From Chara braunii (Eukaryota > Streptophyta > Charophyceae > Charales > Characeae): DNA of 32,091 nucleotides. A program made the translations under genes and the position numbers. Positions within the stretch are counted from its first letter, which is position 1, and every line of letters begins with the position of its first letter. Where the stretch lies: NCBI GenBank assembly GCA_003427395.1, contig BFEA01000406.1:544863-576953 (forward strand), written 5' to 3'. This document shows, one piece after another, positions 19,836 through 30,098 of this stretch. Below the pieces are notes generated by a model. The model saw nothing but the letters and a program-made list of their open reading frames with translations, was not told the DNA's origin and searched no databases.

Positions 19836-20672
19836 ATGCCCTTCTCGGGTACAATGCCAGCAGACAACTTTTCTCAAATCCACTCTTCTTTTCTTATATC
19901 CTTGACCACTTTTCTGACCACCATTTCCTCGACCTCCTTCCCAATCTTGACCTCGTCCACGACTCATGACTGTTTGAGCTCGGTTTCTTGCCCTCCGTTG
20001 GGCTTTGGTCAATTTAGGAGGTTTAGGTCCTTCTTCCATATCAATCACTCCCTTATCTCTTTTCCTTTCTTGGTTATCACACTCAGCCTTTGCAGATAGG
20101 AGAGAGCCTCAATTATCATCATTCGTTTTCTCTTCACTCCTACCAACTAGGTCATCTGACGATCCCTCCGGGACCTTTCGCTTGCCTTTTCAATCTCTCT
20201 CTAGTTGCATCATTCTCTCTTCCTACTCTCTCACCTGTTTCTGCATACCGCCTATTTCCTCTTGCGTTAACGTATTACCGACTACTTGCTCAGAGTTTTC
20301 ATAATGATGACTGTTGACTTCGCTTTCGGGGAACTTCAAGCTCAACAAACCCTCGAGTTCACTCCAAGTACGTGATCTCAACATGAAATCATATACTTGT
20401 TCGCTGAACTCCTCACACACGAATAAAGGCAGCAGAGTCAATATCGCTCTCTCATCCTATTTCTTCTCAAGGCCAAAGTTGAGGTAATCGCGCAAAAAGT
20501 TAGGCAGGTTCTTCTCTTGAAACAACAGAGTTCTAAGGTCTTGGGGCATTGACTCGTTTACAGACTCGTACGTTAGTGCTTTAACGAGAGACGAATTCCT
20601 CCAAAGTAAAACCTTAGCCAATCCGCCATCCTTAGCCATTGTCACCGCTGCAGATCTGTACAAGTACAGCAA
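19836..20672 (-). pseudogene. retroelement Gag (capsid and nucleocapsid part), decayed
   Basis: Gag forms the particle that packages element RNA. One minus-strand frame runs from 20,672 to about 19,836 (about 279 codons), broken only by four in-frame stops and no frameshift. The first half (LRTLLFQEKNLPNFLRDYL, LLPLFVCEEFSEQVYDFML, TWSELEGLLSLKFP) has the helical, charged character of a capsid region. A Lys/Arg/Gly-rich stretch follows (KAQRRARNRAQTVMSRGRGQ), then CWHCTREGH, the first three ligands of a CCHC zinc knuckle (Cys codons at 19,851-19,862). The sequence passes into the 1.26-kb block before the fourth ligand, so Gag is truncated there. It may belong to the same retroelement as the pol at 10-17 kb or to the LTR element around it. 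Confidence 0.78.
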
Positions 20673-20699
20673 GCGACAAAGCGTCAGACTGTAAGCCGA

Positions 20700-22260
20700 A
20701 GATTGTTCTTAATAAACATTCTCCTTTCCTATCTTAACAAATCTAAAGGCAACCTAATACCGCAAATATACGAATGCATATTCTTTTAAGCAACCACCTG
20801 GCGGAGCAGTAAAAAGGTGTCATGAATATATACGAATCATGTAAGCAGATGAGAAAAAACACATAACTTAAGACTATAAGTTGTGCGCATGAACAGATAA
20901 AAATAATAACATTTACTGCCTGCCTACCTTCATTCGAAGTTCATCGAAGTATTAAATTTTTCATCTAGGTCATGAGAATCGTACTTTGATGCTTTCGGTT
21001 GAGGAGCACGGATCCTATTTCTATGTATACTATCTCGCTCGTATAGCGCTTTTGTGTCCCCATCCTTTTTCTATCAAAGCGGCCTCCGCTGATGTCTTTA
21101 TTTTTTCTCTCGTCCCCTGGAATGTTCTTCTACAAGGAACTCGGGTAGAATAACCCGTAATGGGAAGGAGGGGAACACAAACTTATCTGCACCCCTGACC
21201 TCATTAACAATGGATACCGACTCATCTCTTTTCTGACATATTTCTTTTACCCACTTCGCAACAACCACTTCAGTTAGTCATAATCATCTCGTGAGCAGGT
21301 TCTCACGTTTCAATGCCAACTCGATACCGAAAGTAATCCAAAAAGATGACGAGGTGTATAGGGTCATTGCACTATCCTAATCATTGTTGAAGCCAGACTC
21401 AATCCAAAAATAAGGATACCCTCATTTAAAGACGTACCCCACCAGGAACCAATATACTTATCCTCCCTAACTAAACTTGACAAGGACAACTTCAACCCAT
21501 CCTCTTTTTCAATAGGCAAGGCTACGTTGGGGTCTTTGAAATTCTTAGCATACAGGTTTTTGACCTTCTTGAGTTACTTCTAGGTTCTGCTCACAAACGT
21601 CCAACAAACATTTTTCATCACTATCCAAAATCCTTTTTTTTCACAATACCCCTTCTGAAAGGTAATCTTCAAATCATACCTCACCAACATTGCTCATTTC
21701 CAACGTCTAAGACCATTCAAAAACAGGTGATATTATACAGCGATAATAATGCATTCGTGATTTTTGAATATTGAATGTCATAAATTATCATAATAACTGT
21801 TACCTATAATATGAATATACTGCCATAGTAATAACAATTTTTATAATAGTTGAGTAAGTAACTAGTATTAACAAGTGAAGAGACAAATTCAACTGGTATA
21901 TGCGTGCATAGTGATGATGAGAAAGCTTTGCTAGCTGTTATGATGGACAATAGTTATGCTGTGGTTAATAAGTTCTTTAATGATAAATGCTTCTTGATGC
22001 AAAAATAATGAGAATACTACATTCTACTCCCTGGGCTTTGACAGGAGTATATTGTGTCAAGGGGCAGCGTAATCCCTTAGAAGGGTGAACATCTTAGACT
22101 CCTAAGCCCCGCTCAAGGACCAAGCCTCACTGCTTCACCCTCCGATTCCAATATTCGTCCCTAGCAGACATTTGTCAATTAGTTGACAACCTCACCATAC
22201 ACGTTCCAGGATCCATATCCCATCTCGTGCAGATGAACCCACTTGACACAAAGATAGCTG
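20700..22260. other. degenerate retroelement interior, no clear gene
   Basis: AT-rich sequence with short minus-strand coding-like pieces (for example around 21,380-21,480, reading EDKYIGSWWGTSLNEGILIF) but no recognisable domain and many stops. It lies between gag and the leader repeats and is best read as eroded internal sequence of the LTR element. Confidence 0.4.
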
Positions 22261-22265
22261 GGGCA

Positions 22266-22655
22266 TCACCCTCTGCTTCCTTGCGGCAGGTAGTAGTCAT
22301 CTCCGTCATTGCCAGGGTCTAACAAGGCCTCAATACTTTCCTCCTTCTTAATAGTAATGTAGTCTTCTCTCCTCAAAAGGGTAAGGTGATAACACCCCAC
22401 TATGGACAAGGAACATACTTCCGGCGTGGGTCTCACTACTACTTCTGAAGACGAATTTATAGCTCCTTCAAACCATCTTTCAGGGAAAGAATAACTTAGG
22501 ATTGCAACTCCCTCAAGAGCAGATTCTACACATTGACCACTTCTCGAGAGAATCTCTTCTCTCAAGAAGTTGGTCACTCCATTCACCTTCGTCCCCGCGT
22601 CAAACGTGGATTCTGCGTAGCACCTCTGCTCTTTATAAGGAGAGCAATCAGTCAT
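22266..22655 (-). pseudogene. 129-codon open frame, possible gag-region remnant
   Basis: An uninterrupted minus-strand frame from 22,655 to 22,266 contains NFLREEILSRSGQCVESALE and the segment ILSYSFPERWFEGAIN, ending in an acidic part (ESIEALLDPGNDGDDYY). I do not recognise the protein. It lies on the same strand as gag and about 1.3 kb downstream of the second Gag amino-terminal copy, so it could be a middle part of that Gag. It could also be a chance frame. Confidence 0.35.
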
Positions 22656-22679
22656 ATAGGTTCAAGTGAAATAGACATA

Positions 22680-22880
22680 AATGAATAATCATATTTGATT
22701 ACCTCATAAGGATGAATTAAGGAGTACAGTCTTAAATAAATAAACTCAGATGAGTGACTCACGAAAAAATACGTCACATAGATAGTCTCATATGAATAAT
22801 ATTAAATAAGCTTGTCTCGAATATACTGACATGAACGGATTAATTTACATAGATATCTCAAATGAATGGTCTTAAAAGGA
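22680..22880. repeat. degenerate 50-60 bp repeats
   Basis: Motifs of the form CATAGATAGTCTCATATGAAT followed by a TTAAATAA-like end recur three times with heavy divergence (for example 22,700-22,740, 22,779-22,809 and 22,849-22,876). Weak, and offered only as a possible old tandem array. Confidence 0.35.
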
Positions 22881-23489
22881 AGAAATTTAAGCGCTTAGAT
22901 TCAATTGGCTATGTCTAGGTAGAGGGAATCGAACTAGGTGAGTTTTACCAGATAGCCTCATACCTGAATTTCGCCACCAAGTAAACATAAACAGGATGAT
23001 GCAACACTAGACTTCTCATTTCCCTGACTAACTACACTTTAGGATCAAGAGCCTTTGGCTGTTTCTTATCAGTCTCAAAATTTTTCCCAAGGACGGACTC
23101 AACCCAAAAAACCCATAGCAAATGAGGGTTCTTACTGACACTATTCACGTTCCGACTTCCTTGTATCCTCGGATAGCTATCTGGGATATAATCCCTACAG
23201 AGATTGTCTCGCATCTATCCAGATCAATCATCCCTAAGGAGGTGCCAATACCATTCATCACCTCCCTCTTCTCTTTTCAGACGAATACCCCCTCCATTAT
23301 GAGTATCGTTATTAACAAGAGGAGAAACTTTGAAGTCATCGTGCTTTACTCTCCCTTGAGGATATATTTACCTGACGGCCTAAACAAATACTAATTTATT
23401 ACTAACCCTGATCCTGTTCCGCATTGGCAGGATAACATCTTTAAATGATCTCTTCATACAAGATGTATTAGCCAACACAATTCAATCTG

Positions 23490-24493
23490 TCACAAGAAAA
23501 ACAGTGTCATAGTGATACATAATCTATGATCAACTGGCGCAGCCTGAAATACTACGACAGGGTTAGGCACATGCGGCAGAGGTGGAAGAGCAGGTCGAGG
23601 TGGCTGGGGAAGGACAGTCAACTTGTTGGAGTCGACGTGCCATAAAAGAAGAGAGAGAAGTATATCCCATCGGATAAGTACGAGGAGATGGTTCAAATCA
23701 TGGGGGCGGAGTGCCGTAATGTTGCTTGTATTTATAAAAATAGTAAGTCATTCTCCCAGGAGATGGCGTGCGTTCGCGAAAGTCTTCCTGATATCGACGC
23801 AATCTTAATCTCTCCCATTAATCTTCTTCCTTCTCTTTTTGCTCCCACTCCTCTCTTTCCCTTGTCAAGTTAATAAGTTTTTCTGCGGCTTTTCCCTGCC
23901 GGCCGCCTCTTCCCCTTTCAGTTCCTGCCCCACGTGGCATGGCCGAAGGGATGAAACACCTAGAATAGTGTTGAGTTTTCTAATGCTTTATGTATAAGGA
24001 TGTGTATCTCCACGAAAGAATAAAGGCTTCACAAGTATGCGAGGTTGTCGTAGGGGCAGAAAAGCATTACAAGTAGAGGAGAATACCCTAATAGAAACAC
24101 CTTCCAGGTAGACTTGATGAGTCCTCTTGTTACCCTTACTGACTTGCTTTTAAAAGACTTAGTAATCCTTGATCGTTACCCTGTATGTTACTTTTCTAAC
24201 CTGATATGAGATTGACTATGACATCGGGCAAGCAATAGAAGGACAGACTAACATTCGTAAAGTACGATAGGCTATACACTTTAAATTGTACTCACCCTAT
24301 CTCATGAAATCTACCCGAGACAAATGCTCACAATAGACCGACAATTAACCTCAGTAGTCCCCTTACCACCTAAATAGAGGTTATACACTACCTTATTCTT
24401 TCATTTGTTGTTTTGTTAGGGTTTCAATTAACCAGATACAGGTCCGTTCACTTAGGACCCCGGCAGGTAACCGAAGGTCCCCGACAACGCATC
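23490..24493 (-). pseudogene. second leader plus Gag amino terminus (older copy)
   Basis: This kilobase is a diverged direct repeat of 25,690-26,691. Reading leftward it has a damaged primer-site sequence (GCGTTGTCGGGGACC) near 24,493, a conserved hairpin, about 0.5 kb of untranslated leader, and an ATG at 23,940 starting MPRGAGTERGRGGRQGKAAE, then KLINLTRERG. The other copy starts MFRGPGAGRGRGGRQRKATE. The frame decays within about 60 codons, but matching sequence continues to 23,490. The adjoining LTR is not recognisable. An older element or a duplication of the leader would both explain it. Confidence 0.65.
24441..24459. promoter_or_regulatory. leader hairpin, copy 2
   Basis: GGTCC-gttcactta-GGACC forms a 5-bp stem with a 9-base loop. 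The same structure with almost the same loop lies at 26,635-26,653, and a third at 24,594-24,612. In the two full leaders it sits 35-50 bases downstream of the primer-binding site. Confidence 0.6.
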
Positions 24494-24593
24494 AATCTGT
24501 TGCCCATGGACGACTTGCATCTCTAGTGATAGTCACGCTATGCATTAAACCAAAGGTTGTCGTTTTGCCGTGATCATCGTTTCACCATACCCG

Positions 24594-24613
24594 AGTCCGT
24601 TCACTAAGGACCT
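24594..24613. promoter_or_regulatory. leader hairpin, copy 3
   Basis: AGTCC-gttcactaa-GGACC(T) repeats the hairpin of the retroelement leaders. The loop matches copy 2 except for one base. The sequence around it (CCGAGTCCGTTCACTAAGGA, then CCTCAGCTGG) also parallels the copies at 24,441 and 26,635, so it is likely the remains of a third leader. Confidence 0.5.
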
Positions 24614-24654
24614 CAGCTGGAAAGCGAGATCCCTGAGCGTAGTTATTCTTTCAG

Positions 24655-24935
24655 TTTCTCCCAATTCTCAAATCTTTCTTCCATAAAGTTAGATTTTATT
24701 CTTTCATTGGACAAAACATTGTCAAAGTCATTTTGAGCTAGTTCCTGCCCCATCTCTAGGTATAAGCAGTAATTCATATGAGGAGTGGAGAAGTCCTATC
24801 CTCCATTAGGTTCCCTTAGTACGGCTAATATAGCCAACTTCACTCTTGCTTGATCATTAAGCACTTCAGGGAGAGAGATTCTTAATGTATCGGATCGGAA
24901 GATCAAAGTCTTTGGTCGGAAGCATTTCCTTTATA
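24655..24935 (-). pseudogene. degenerate coding remnant
   Basis: The minus strand reads FDLPIRYIKNLSP, a stop with a frame change, then EVLNDQARVKLAILAVLREP and, past one stop, YCLYLEMGQELAQNDFDNVL up to about 24,660. The composition is protein-like (amphipathic, few stops) but no family is recognisable. It follows the Gag amino-terminal copy at 25.7-26.15 kb on the same strand and may be a downstream part of that Gag. Confidence 0.4.
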
Positions 24936-24939
24936 GTTC

Positions 24940-25690
24940 CTGTTATGTCCCGCCATGGACCTTCTCGGTTCCGGACATCAAGTGTCACTTTGCCTTTTCA
25001 GTAAGTAGTAGTAGATATCTTTTCTCTCTTTGATCGAGGCTCGATTCGTAATCATGCCAGAGACAGGTAGGCAGGTAAGGGATAACCCTCACACTACGCC
25101 TACCTTCCATTAAATCCCAACTCGTTTCTACCCACATAAATGTCTCAATTCCTAGCGGTTATCCCCTCATGACTCGCTAAGTTCCATTCTGGCTTTTTCT
25201 TTTGGCAGCGTCATTTCTAGTCCATCATTGTTTCTTACTGGTACTTCAACCTTGGAAACCTGCTCCGCACAAGGCATCTCGATCGAATCTGGAAGACCTT
25301 TCTTTGCGACCTGCCAAAAAGGCAAACTAGAGACAACTTATTTAATGTACTTCTTCAGCTATTGACTTCCGGGTGCCCTTACTAAGGAATAACCCGACTT
25401 TCTACCATTAATCAAAGATCTTTATTAAGCAGGAATTCCTCCTGTACCCTCAGGCACACCCCTGAATTTTTTGGCCTGCCTCAATCAAGGATTATGAGAG
25501 TCCAGATTACATTCCCTCAGCCCAGATGCTTCTTTTTTTTCCAACTTGGATGAATTTCCTCACTTATCACTTTTAGTCAGCAATGAGAGAAAACCCTTGG
25601 CCTCATCGTACCCCAGTTTCCTCCTTTCAAGGTGACCCTTAGATAATTCCTTTATATCTTAGGTACGAGATCAACCCGCACATCTCAACC
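24940..25690. other. degenerate sequence between gag pieces
   Basis: No recognisable gene. Minus-strand frames are short and interrupted. This lies inside the internal region of the LTR element. Confidence 0.4.
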
Positions 25691-26148
25691 TTGCATAGGA
25701 AGAACAGTGTTAAAGTGACGCATAACCTATGATTTGTCAGCGCGTTTTAAAATACTACTGGAGAATTAGGTACATATGGCGGTGGAGGTGGAAAGGCAAG
25801 CTGAGGTGGCTGGGGAACATTAGCCAATTACTGAGGGCGGTGTGCCATGGAAGAGGACGACGAAGAATATGACATTGAATATGGACGAGAAGAAAAAGGC
25901 TCGAACCGTAGCGGTGGAGCGTCATAATGTTGTTCATATTTATAAGAATAATATGCCATCTTTCAAGGGGATGACGTGCTCTCGCGGAAGTCTTCCTGAT
26001 GCCGACGTAGACGCGACCCTTCCCATTTTTCCTCCTCCTCCTCTTCTTCTTCTCGCTCTTCTCTTTCCTTTGTTAAATCGATCAGTCTTTCCGTCGCCTT
26101 TCTTTGTCGTCCACCTCTTCCTCTTCCAGCTCCAGGTCCGCGAAACAT
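25690..26148 (-). pseudogene. Gag amino terminus, copy next to the intact primer site
   Basis: From the ATG at 26,148 the frame reads MFRGPGAGRGRGGRQRKATE, then RLIDLTKERE, a Glu-rich run and RRHQEDFRESTSS before a stop at 25,963. Coding-like sequence continues in the same and shifted frames, with YKYEQHYDAPPLRFEP and a Pro-rich stretch (PQPPQLAFPPPPPYVPN). A basic RG-rich start followed by an acidic coiled segment is unusual for Gypsy Gag. The ATG lies about 0.53 kb downstream of the primer site, a normal leader length. The repeat at 23.5-23.94 kb preserves the same start, supporting it as a real amino terminus. Confidence 0.6.
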
Positions 26149-26634
26149 GGTGGAAAGCTTTTACCCAAGAAGTATCCTAAGTTCCTAAACGAGGTAAAGC
26201 CCAAGACTTGGGACACGTATAGTTACTAGGGAGTATTAAAATAACTGTGTAGTATGGGTTTCCTACCAGATGTATGAAAAATAGGAGGAAGTATCACAAC
26301 CAGAAGGAACTATCGCAGGGAAGAACCTTTTGAGTGGTTTCATCAATTTCTATTATGAAGATTAGGTTTTCCGTTATGGATGATTCTATATGCTCTCTTC
26401 TCAGCAGACAAAAGGAACAAATATCTTCCTAGGGAGCATACAAACTCAAACTCGCCGAGGTGCTGTACAGGGTACTTCAACTCGCACTTGTCGTATTTCC
26501 AAAACACCTCTTCTGACACAAGGCTCGTACCAACAAAATACTCTATAGTCTTACTCCCACTACCTAGTGAAAACTTATATACTATTCTACCCTTTTACTT
26601 GTTCTTTTGCTAGGGCTTCAATTAACCAGACCCA

Positions 26635-26653
26635 GGTCCGTTCACGTAGGACC
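26635..26653. promoter_or_regulatory. leader hairpin, copy 1
   Basis: GGTCC-gttcacgta-GGACC lies about 20 bases downstream (leftward) of the tRNA-Asp primer site. In LTR elements stems at this position can help in primer placement, dimerisation or packaging; here the role is inferred only from position and from its conservation in three copies. Confidence 0.6.
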
Positions 26654-26670
26654 CCGGCAGACAACCGAAG

Positions 26671-26689
26671 GTCCCTGGCAACGGCGCCA
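26671..26689 (-). promoter_or_regulatory. primer-binding site, tRNA-Asp type
   Basis: On the minus strand the sequence starts TGGCGCCGTTGCC and continues AGGGAC. It begins 2 bp from the end of the LTR copy at 26,692. The plus strand TGGCAACGGCGCCA matches the 3' end of plant-type tRNA-Asp including CCA. This primer is used, for example, by Athila-type Gypsy elements. The site fixes the orientation: the 5' LTR lies to its right and the internal region to its left. Confidence 0.85.
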
Positions 26690-26691
26690 CC

Positions 26692-27677
26692 TGTCACGTG
26701 CGGCGGTCCCGCACCCCCCTGGGAGCGCTGAACCTCACGGTCGTATCACGCAGGATTATTTTCGAAGAAACAATAAGTCACCACTCCGATCGTGCGCGCC
26801 GATTATACCTCTCACGACGCCCCACGACAGGTCGGGGCAGCGCGAGGTACAACTTACCTCTACCCAAGGGGCTGTCACCACCCTCAGGTAGGCGTATCCC
26901 TGCTGAGCTACTGACCCACATGCGAAGGCTTTTACATGCCCGTGTAGAGGTAGGTCGGTCGAGGGCGTTTGCTCGATCGCTGTAGCACAAAATGAGGTAC
27001 GCGCAGTAAGACGCCTAAGACCAACCCGTTAGATATTCAGGTCAAACTTTGAGATGATTGTCTATTTCCACTTCTGTTCCAAAAGCACATTCTTCTTCTG
27101 ACCACTAAGATCGAAGTATCAAACAAACCTTGTCACTACCAATGATATCATATTCTACTCAACGTATGATTGATCATCAGATAATATAGAAGTTATATAA
27201 AACTTGATAATGAATATGGAGGTATTACCGCTAAGAACCTTTCCCACTTTCACAAGTGCTGAGTGTCCAGACTGTTCACGATGTCAATCCCAGTCCAATC
27301 CAAACCATGCACAAGACAGACCTACACAAAATAATGTAAAGACAGTTCACATGCCACGCACTAACGACGTCAACCATCAACCATTGACATTGTCCCTCAC
27401 TCCCAAAACCATGTATGACAGGTCTATCTTTCCTGAGATGAAAGCCTAGCCCCCTCACATTTATTCAAAGGACCCTTGAGAGTGACCAGGACCATTTAGG
27501 CAATGACCACAGGTGACAGTTGAACTGACCACAGGGTTTGACTTTAGATGTGGGTATCAAGTCAAAGGAAGAAAAGTTGAATCAGCAACGACCGAACTGT
27601 TACCGAAAGATAACAAAAAAATTGACTCCTCTTTGTAGGACTTCTCCTTCAATTGCAGTAGACCAAAGCAAAGACTT

Positions 27678-27737
<60 letters not shown>

Positions 27738-28546
27738 ACACACAAACACACACACACACACACCGAAAAAAATTTCTATAATTAAATAACCATTCTATAG
27801 TAAAATTATTATCTAAATTTCAAATTTTTATTCCATCTTAAAAAATGTCATTCCAATTTTAAAATTTTTCATCTTATTTGCAAACTTTTATTCCAAGAAT
27901 AGGCTATCCCTTCTTATTTGGATTGCATGCAAGAGATGGAATGAAAGTCTGGATTGGTTCATGAAATATTTTAATTCGACTGTCATTCGAAGTAAGGATG
28001 TTCAGTCATAAATAGGTTGATCCAATCTAAATTAGAAGATTTTTGTTGCAGTAGAATGAAAATTTAATTAAAACATTTCATAAACTCGTCCAGACTTTCA
28101 TTCCATCTTGAACAAATAAATGTAGTTGGAAGGGAAAGCTCATATTTAGACGGGAACTTATCTAATAAAACTGAAAATTTTAGAATTGGACGAACATTGG
28201 AATGATAATTTATAAATATGAAGGATTTTTTCTTTATGGAATGTTTTTTCAACTTTTATTTCTCGTGGGAATTTTTCTGTTGCACACACACACACACAAA
28301 CAAACGAGTGTGGCGGTGTATATTCTCTTGTTCCAACGGTAAATTCATTCGATTTTGTTCATCCTATTGATGTAAGTGCGGTAGTACACCTTCCCGTATT
28401 TTAGCGGTAGGTTTATTTATTTATTTATTTATTTATTTTTTTGCTCATCTTATCGATGGAAGTAGGTTCAAGTAGCTAGGAGTAGTCGCGAGATAGGAGC
28501 CTTACATGCGCATGCTCTTCTTCACCTTTGTCACCGTCGTCAGTCA
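26692..28546 (-). mobile_element. LTR, right copy (5' LTR of a leftward element)
   Basis: It starts TGTCACGTGCGGCGG and ends CGTCAGTCA on the plus strand. It matches 17,261-18,566 along its length apart from the foldback insertion at 27,764-28,282, about 20 extra bases near 27,510 (a partial duplication of GACCACAGG) and scattered substitutions. The primer-binding site 2 bp to its left shows it is a 5' LTR read leftward. A CA repeat (27,679-27,763) and a TTTA repeat are shared with the left copy. Small open frames in it correspond in both copies, but nothing suggests they are genes. Confidence 0.8.
27764..28282. mobile_element. AT-rich foldback (MITE-like) insertion in the CA repeat
   Basis: This 0.52-kb segment interrupts the CA microsatellite of the right LTR copy and is absent from the left copy. 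Its two halves are complementary: GATGGAATGAAAGTCTGGA (27,935-27,953) pairs perfectly with 28,089-28,107, flanked by further imperfect pairing (TTATTTG, TATGAAAT-TTTTAATT, TCATTCCAA and TCTAAAATTTT motifs). The outer ends, CCGAAAAAAATTTC and (inverted) ACAGAAAAATTCCC, are also similar. CA repeats on both sides hide any target duplication. No coding capacity. Confidence 0.78.
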
Positions 28547-28572
28547 AATGCTCGATGCTCCCTGCTCTGCCA

Positions 28573-29827
28573 ATGGAGCCCGATCCACCACGACGTGCGG
28601 TACACTGTGATCATAGCACACGGATGATTCGACAAGCTCAAGCGCACATTCCAATGAGGTCGACAAACGTCGAGTCCACCTTCATGATGTTGCGGGCGGA
28701 TGCATCACGCATCCGACAAATCTCCACCCTCATATTCGGTAGGCAACAGATGTAGGCCCGGTTAATATCCCTTCCCCCTCCTCTCTTCTTCTTCTCCTTC
28801 TCCCTCTTTTTCTTCTTCTTCTTCTCCTTCTTCTGCTTCGTCGTTCTCGACTTTCTTTTACTCTGTCTTACTGTGCTCACCTTTCTTTCTCCCTACACTC
28901 CGCACGCACTCTTTTCTCGTTACCTTGTGAACCCCCGTCGTCATTCGATGCACCATCTCCTTGGCTCCCCACTCTACTCTCTATCCTTTTCCCTTCTTCT
29001 TCTGCCTCATCTACTCACCTTTCCTCATGTGTCTCCTTCTTCCATGCGGCCATCTCCTTCACTTTGCATGTTCCACCTCCGCCCCCGCTTCTTCTGCGCA
29101 CTTCCTCCCCGCTGGCTATGTTCCGCTCTCATTCTCCATCTCCCTCTTTCCTCCTCCTTCCTCCTTCTCCTTCTTCGTCTGTTCCCTTTTCTCACGCTGC
29201 TACCTCACTACTTCCCTCGCGCTCGTTATCTCCGCGGCTCCCGTTCTTGTATGCTTGCGCTTTCTCCTCGCGCGCTTCTTTCTTCTGCGCAGCTACCTTT
29301 TTCTCGCCACGCGGTCATCTTTTCCCCGTCGTCCCCTTCCCCTTCATGCGCTATTTCGCTTCTCCCCTCGCTTGCCATCTTCTCTGCTTACGTGCGCCAC
29401 CTTCTTTGTTTTGCGCGTTGCCACTTATGTCCCCGCGTGCTTTTCCTCCCACTTCCCCCAGTAAGTTCCTACTTCCTTTCTCTTCCCCCCCCTCCTTAGT
29501 GTGTGCGACCTCCTCTCTCCCGTTCTCGCGATCCTTTTTCTCCTTCCGCGTGGTGCCTTCTTCCTTGCTGCTCCGGACGCTCCTCCTCCTCTCCCCCTCT
29601 CTCTTCTCCTTCTTCTTCTTTCTCTTCTTCTTCCTCTTTTTCTTCCTCCTCCTCGCGCGCCTTTCTTCTACCGCACGGCCATCCTCTTTCCTCTGCGCTA
29701 TCTCGTTCTCTGCTCGTGCTCGCTTTCTCCGCCCTGATGCTCCTCCCTTGCCGTACTTTAAATGCGAAAGTCTTCCCCGTCGTCGTCACAGGGCGGGTAC
29801 CGAGCGGGATGTCGGAAAGTCCGGGGG
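28573..29827 (+). repeat. 1.26-kb polypurine/polypyrimidine block, copy 2 (inverted)
   Basis: This is the reverse-oriented copy of 18,575-19,835. Its left end is ATGGAGCCCGATCCACC and its right end ...CCGGGGG, followed by AATGAATCTG. Here the CT-rich strand is the plus strand and the long frames (28,873-29,499; 28,961-29,464; 29,064-29,912) are open on it; their amino-acid sequences largely agree with those of copy 1, as recent copying would produce. Only about 26 bp of unrelated sequence separates it from the LTR end at 28,546. AATG occurs on both outer sides (28,572-28,575 and 29,828-29,831) and is a weak candidate for a target duplication. Confidence 0.7.
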
Positions 29828-30013
29828 AATGAATCTGCCCGAAAATTGGGGCAGATGCAGAAAGGTAAGCTTACCAAAAAAATTCGCGGACGCTGAAAGG
29901 AAAGAAAAATAAAATCAACAAGAAATAAAAGAAAAATAAGAATCTAAAAAGAAAACTTTAAGAAAAAAAACAAATCTAAGAGATATCTAACTGTTAACTA
30001 CCCTGGACTGCCA

Positions 30014-30035
30014 AGTGTCGCAGCCCTACGACACT
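30014..30035. repeat. 7-bp perfect hairpin
   Basis: AGTGTCG (30,014-30,020) and CGACACT (30,029-30,035) pair across an 8-base loop. It opens the hairpin-dense segment. Bases 29,828-30,000 to its left are A-rich with no gene. Confidence 0.7.
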
Positions 30036-30081
30036 CGATTTCAACTAACGAACTAACCTTACTAACTCCTATACCAAGGTC

Positions 30082-30098
30082 GCGGGTTCGAATCCCGC
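30082..30098 (+). other. isolated tRNA T-arm / Pol III B box
   Basis: GCGGGTTCGAATCCCGC is a perfect 5-bp T-stem with the canonical 7-base loop, and it holds GGTTCGAATCC, an exact B-box match (30,085-30,095). A full tRNA is not present: the seven bases after the arm (TCGTCTG) have no partner about 65-70 bases upstream, and no A box or D-arm is seen. It looks like a tRNA 3' half or the remnant of a tRNA-derived element. Confidence 0.6.

Noticed and set aside
22905-22980. A minus-strand tRNA suggested by AGTTCGATTCC
   Set aside because: Only about ten bases separate it from the nearest A-box-like sequence and no cloverleaf can be drawn.
17256-28552. A single intact LTR retrotransposon with matching target duplications
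   Set aside because: The bases outside the two LTR copies (AACGG and AATGC) do not match, and no pol lies between them, so a simple complete element is not supported.
28873-29912. Long plus-strand frames rich in Pro, Ser and Leu (and their minus-strand counterparts at 18,496-19,535) as genes
   Set aside because: The sequence is almost pure pyrimidine on that strand, which prevents stop codons in every frame; all three frames are open at once and no domain is recognisable.
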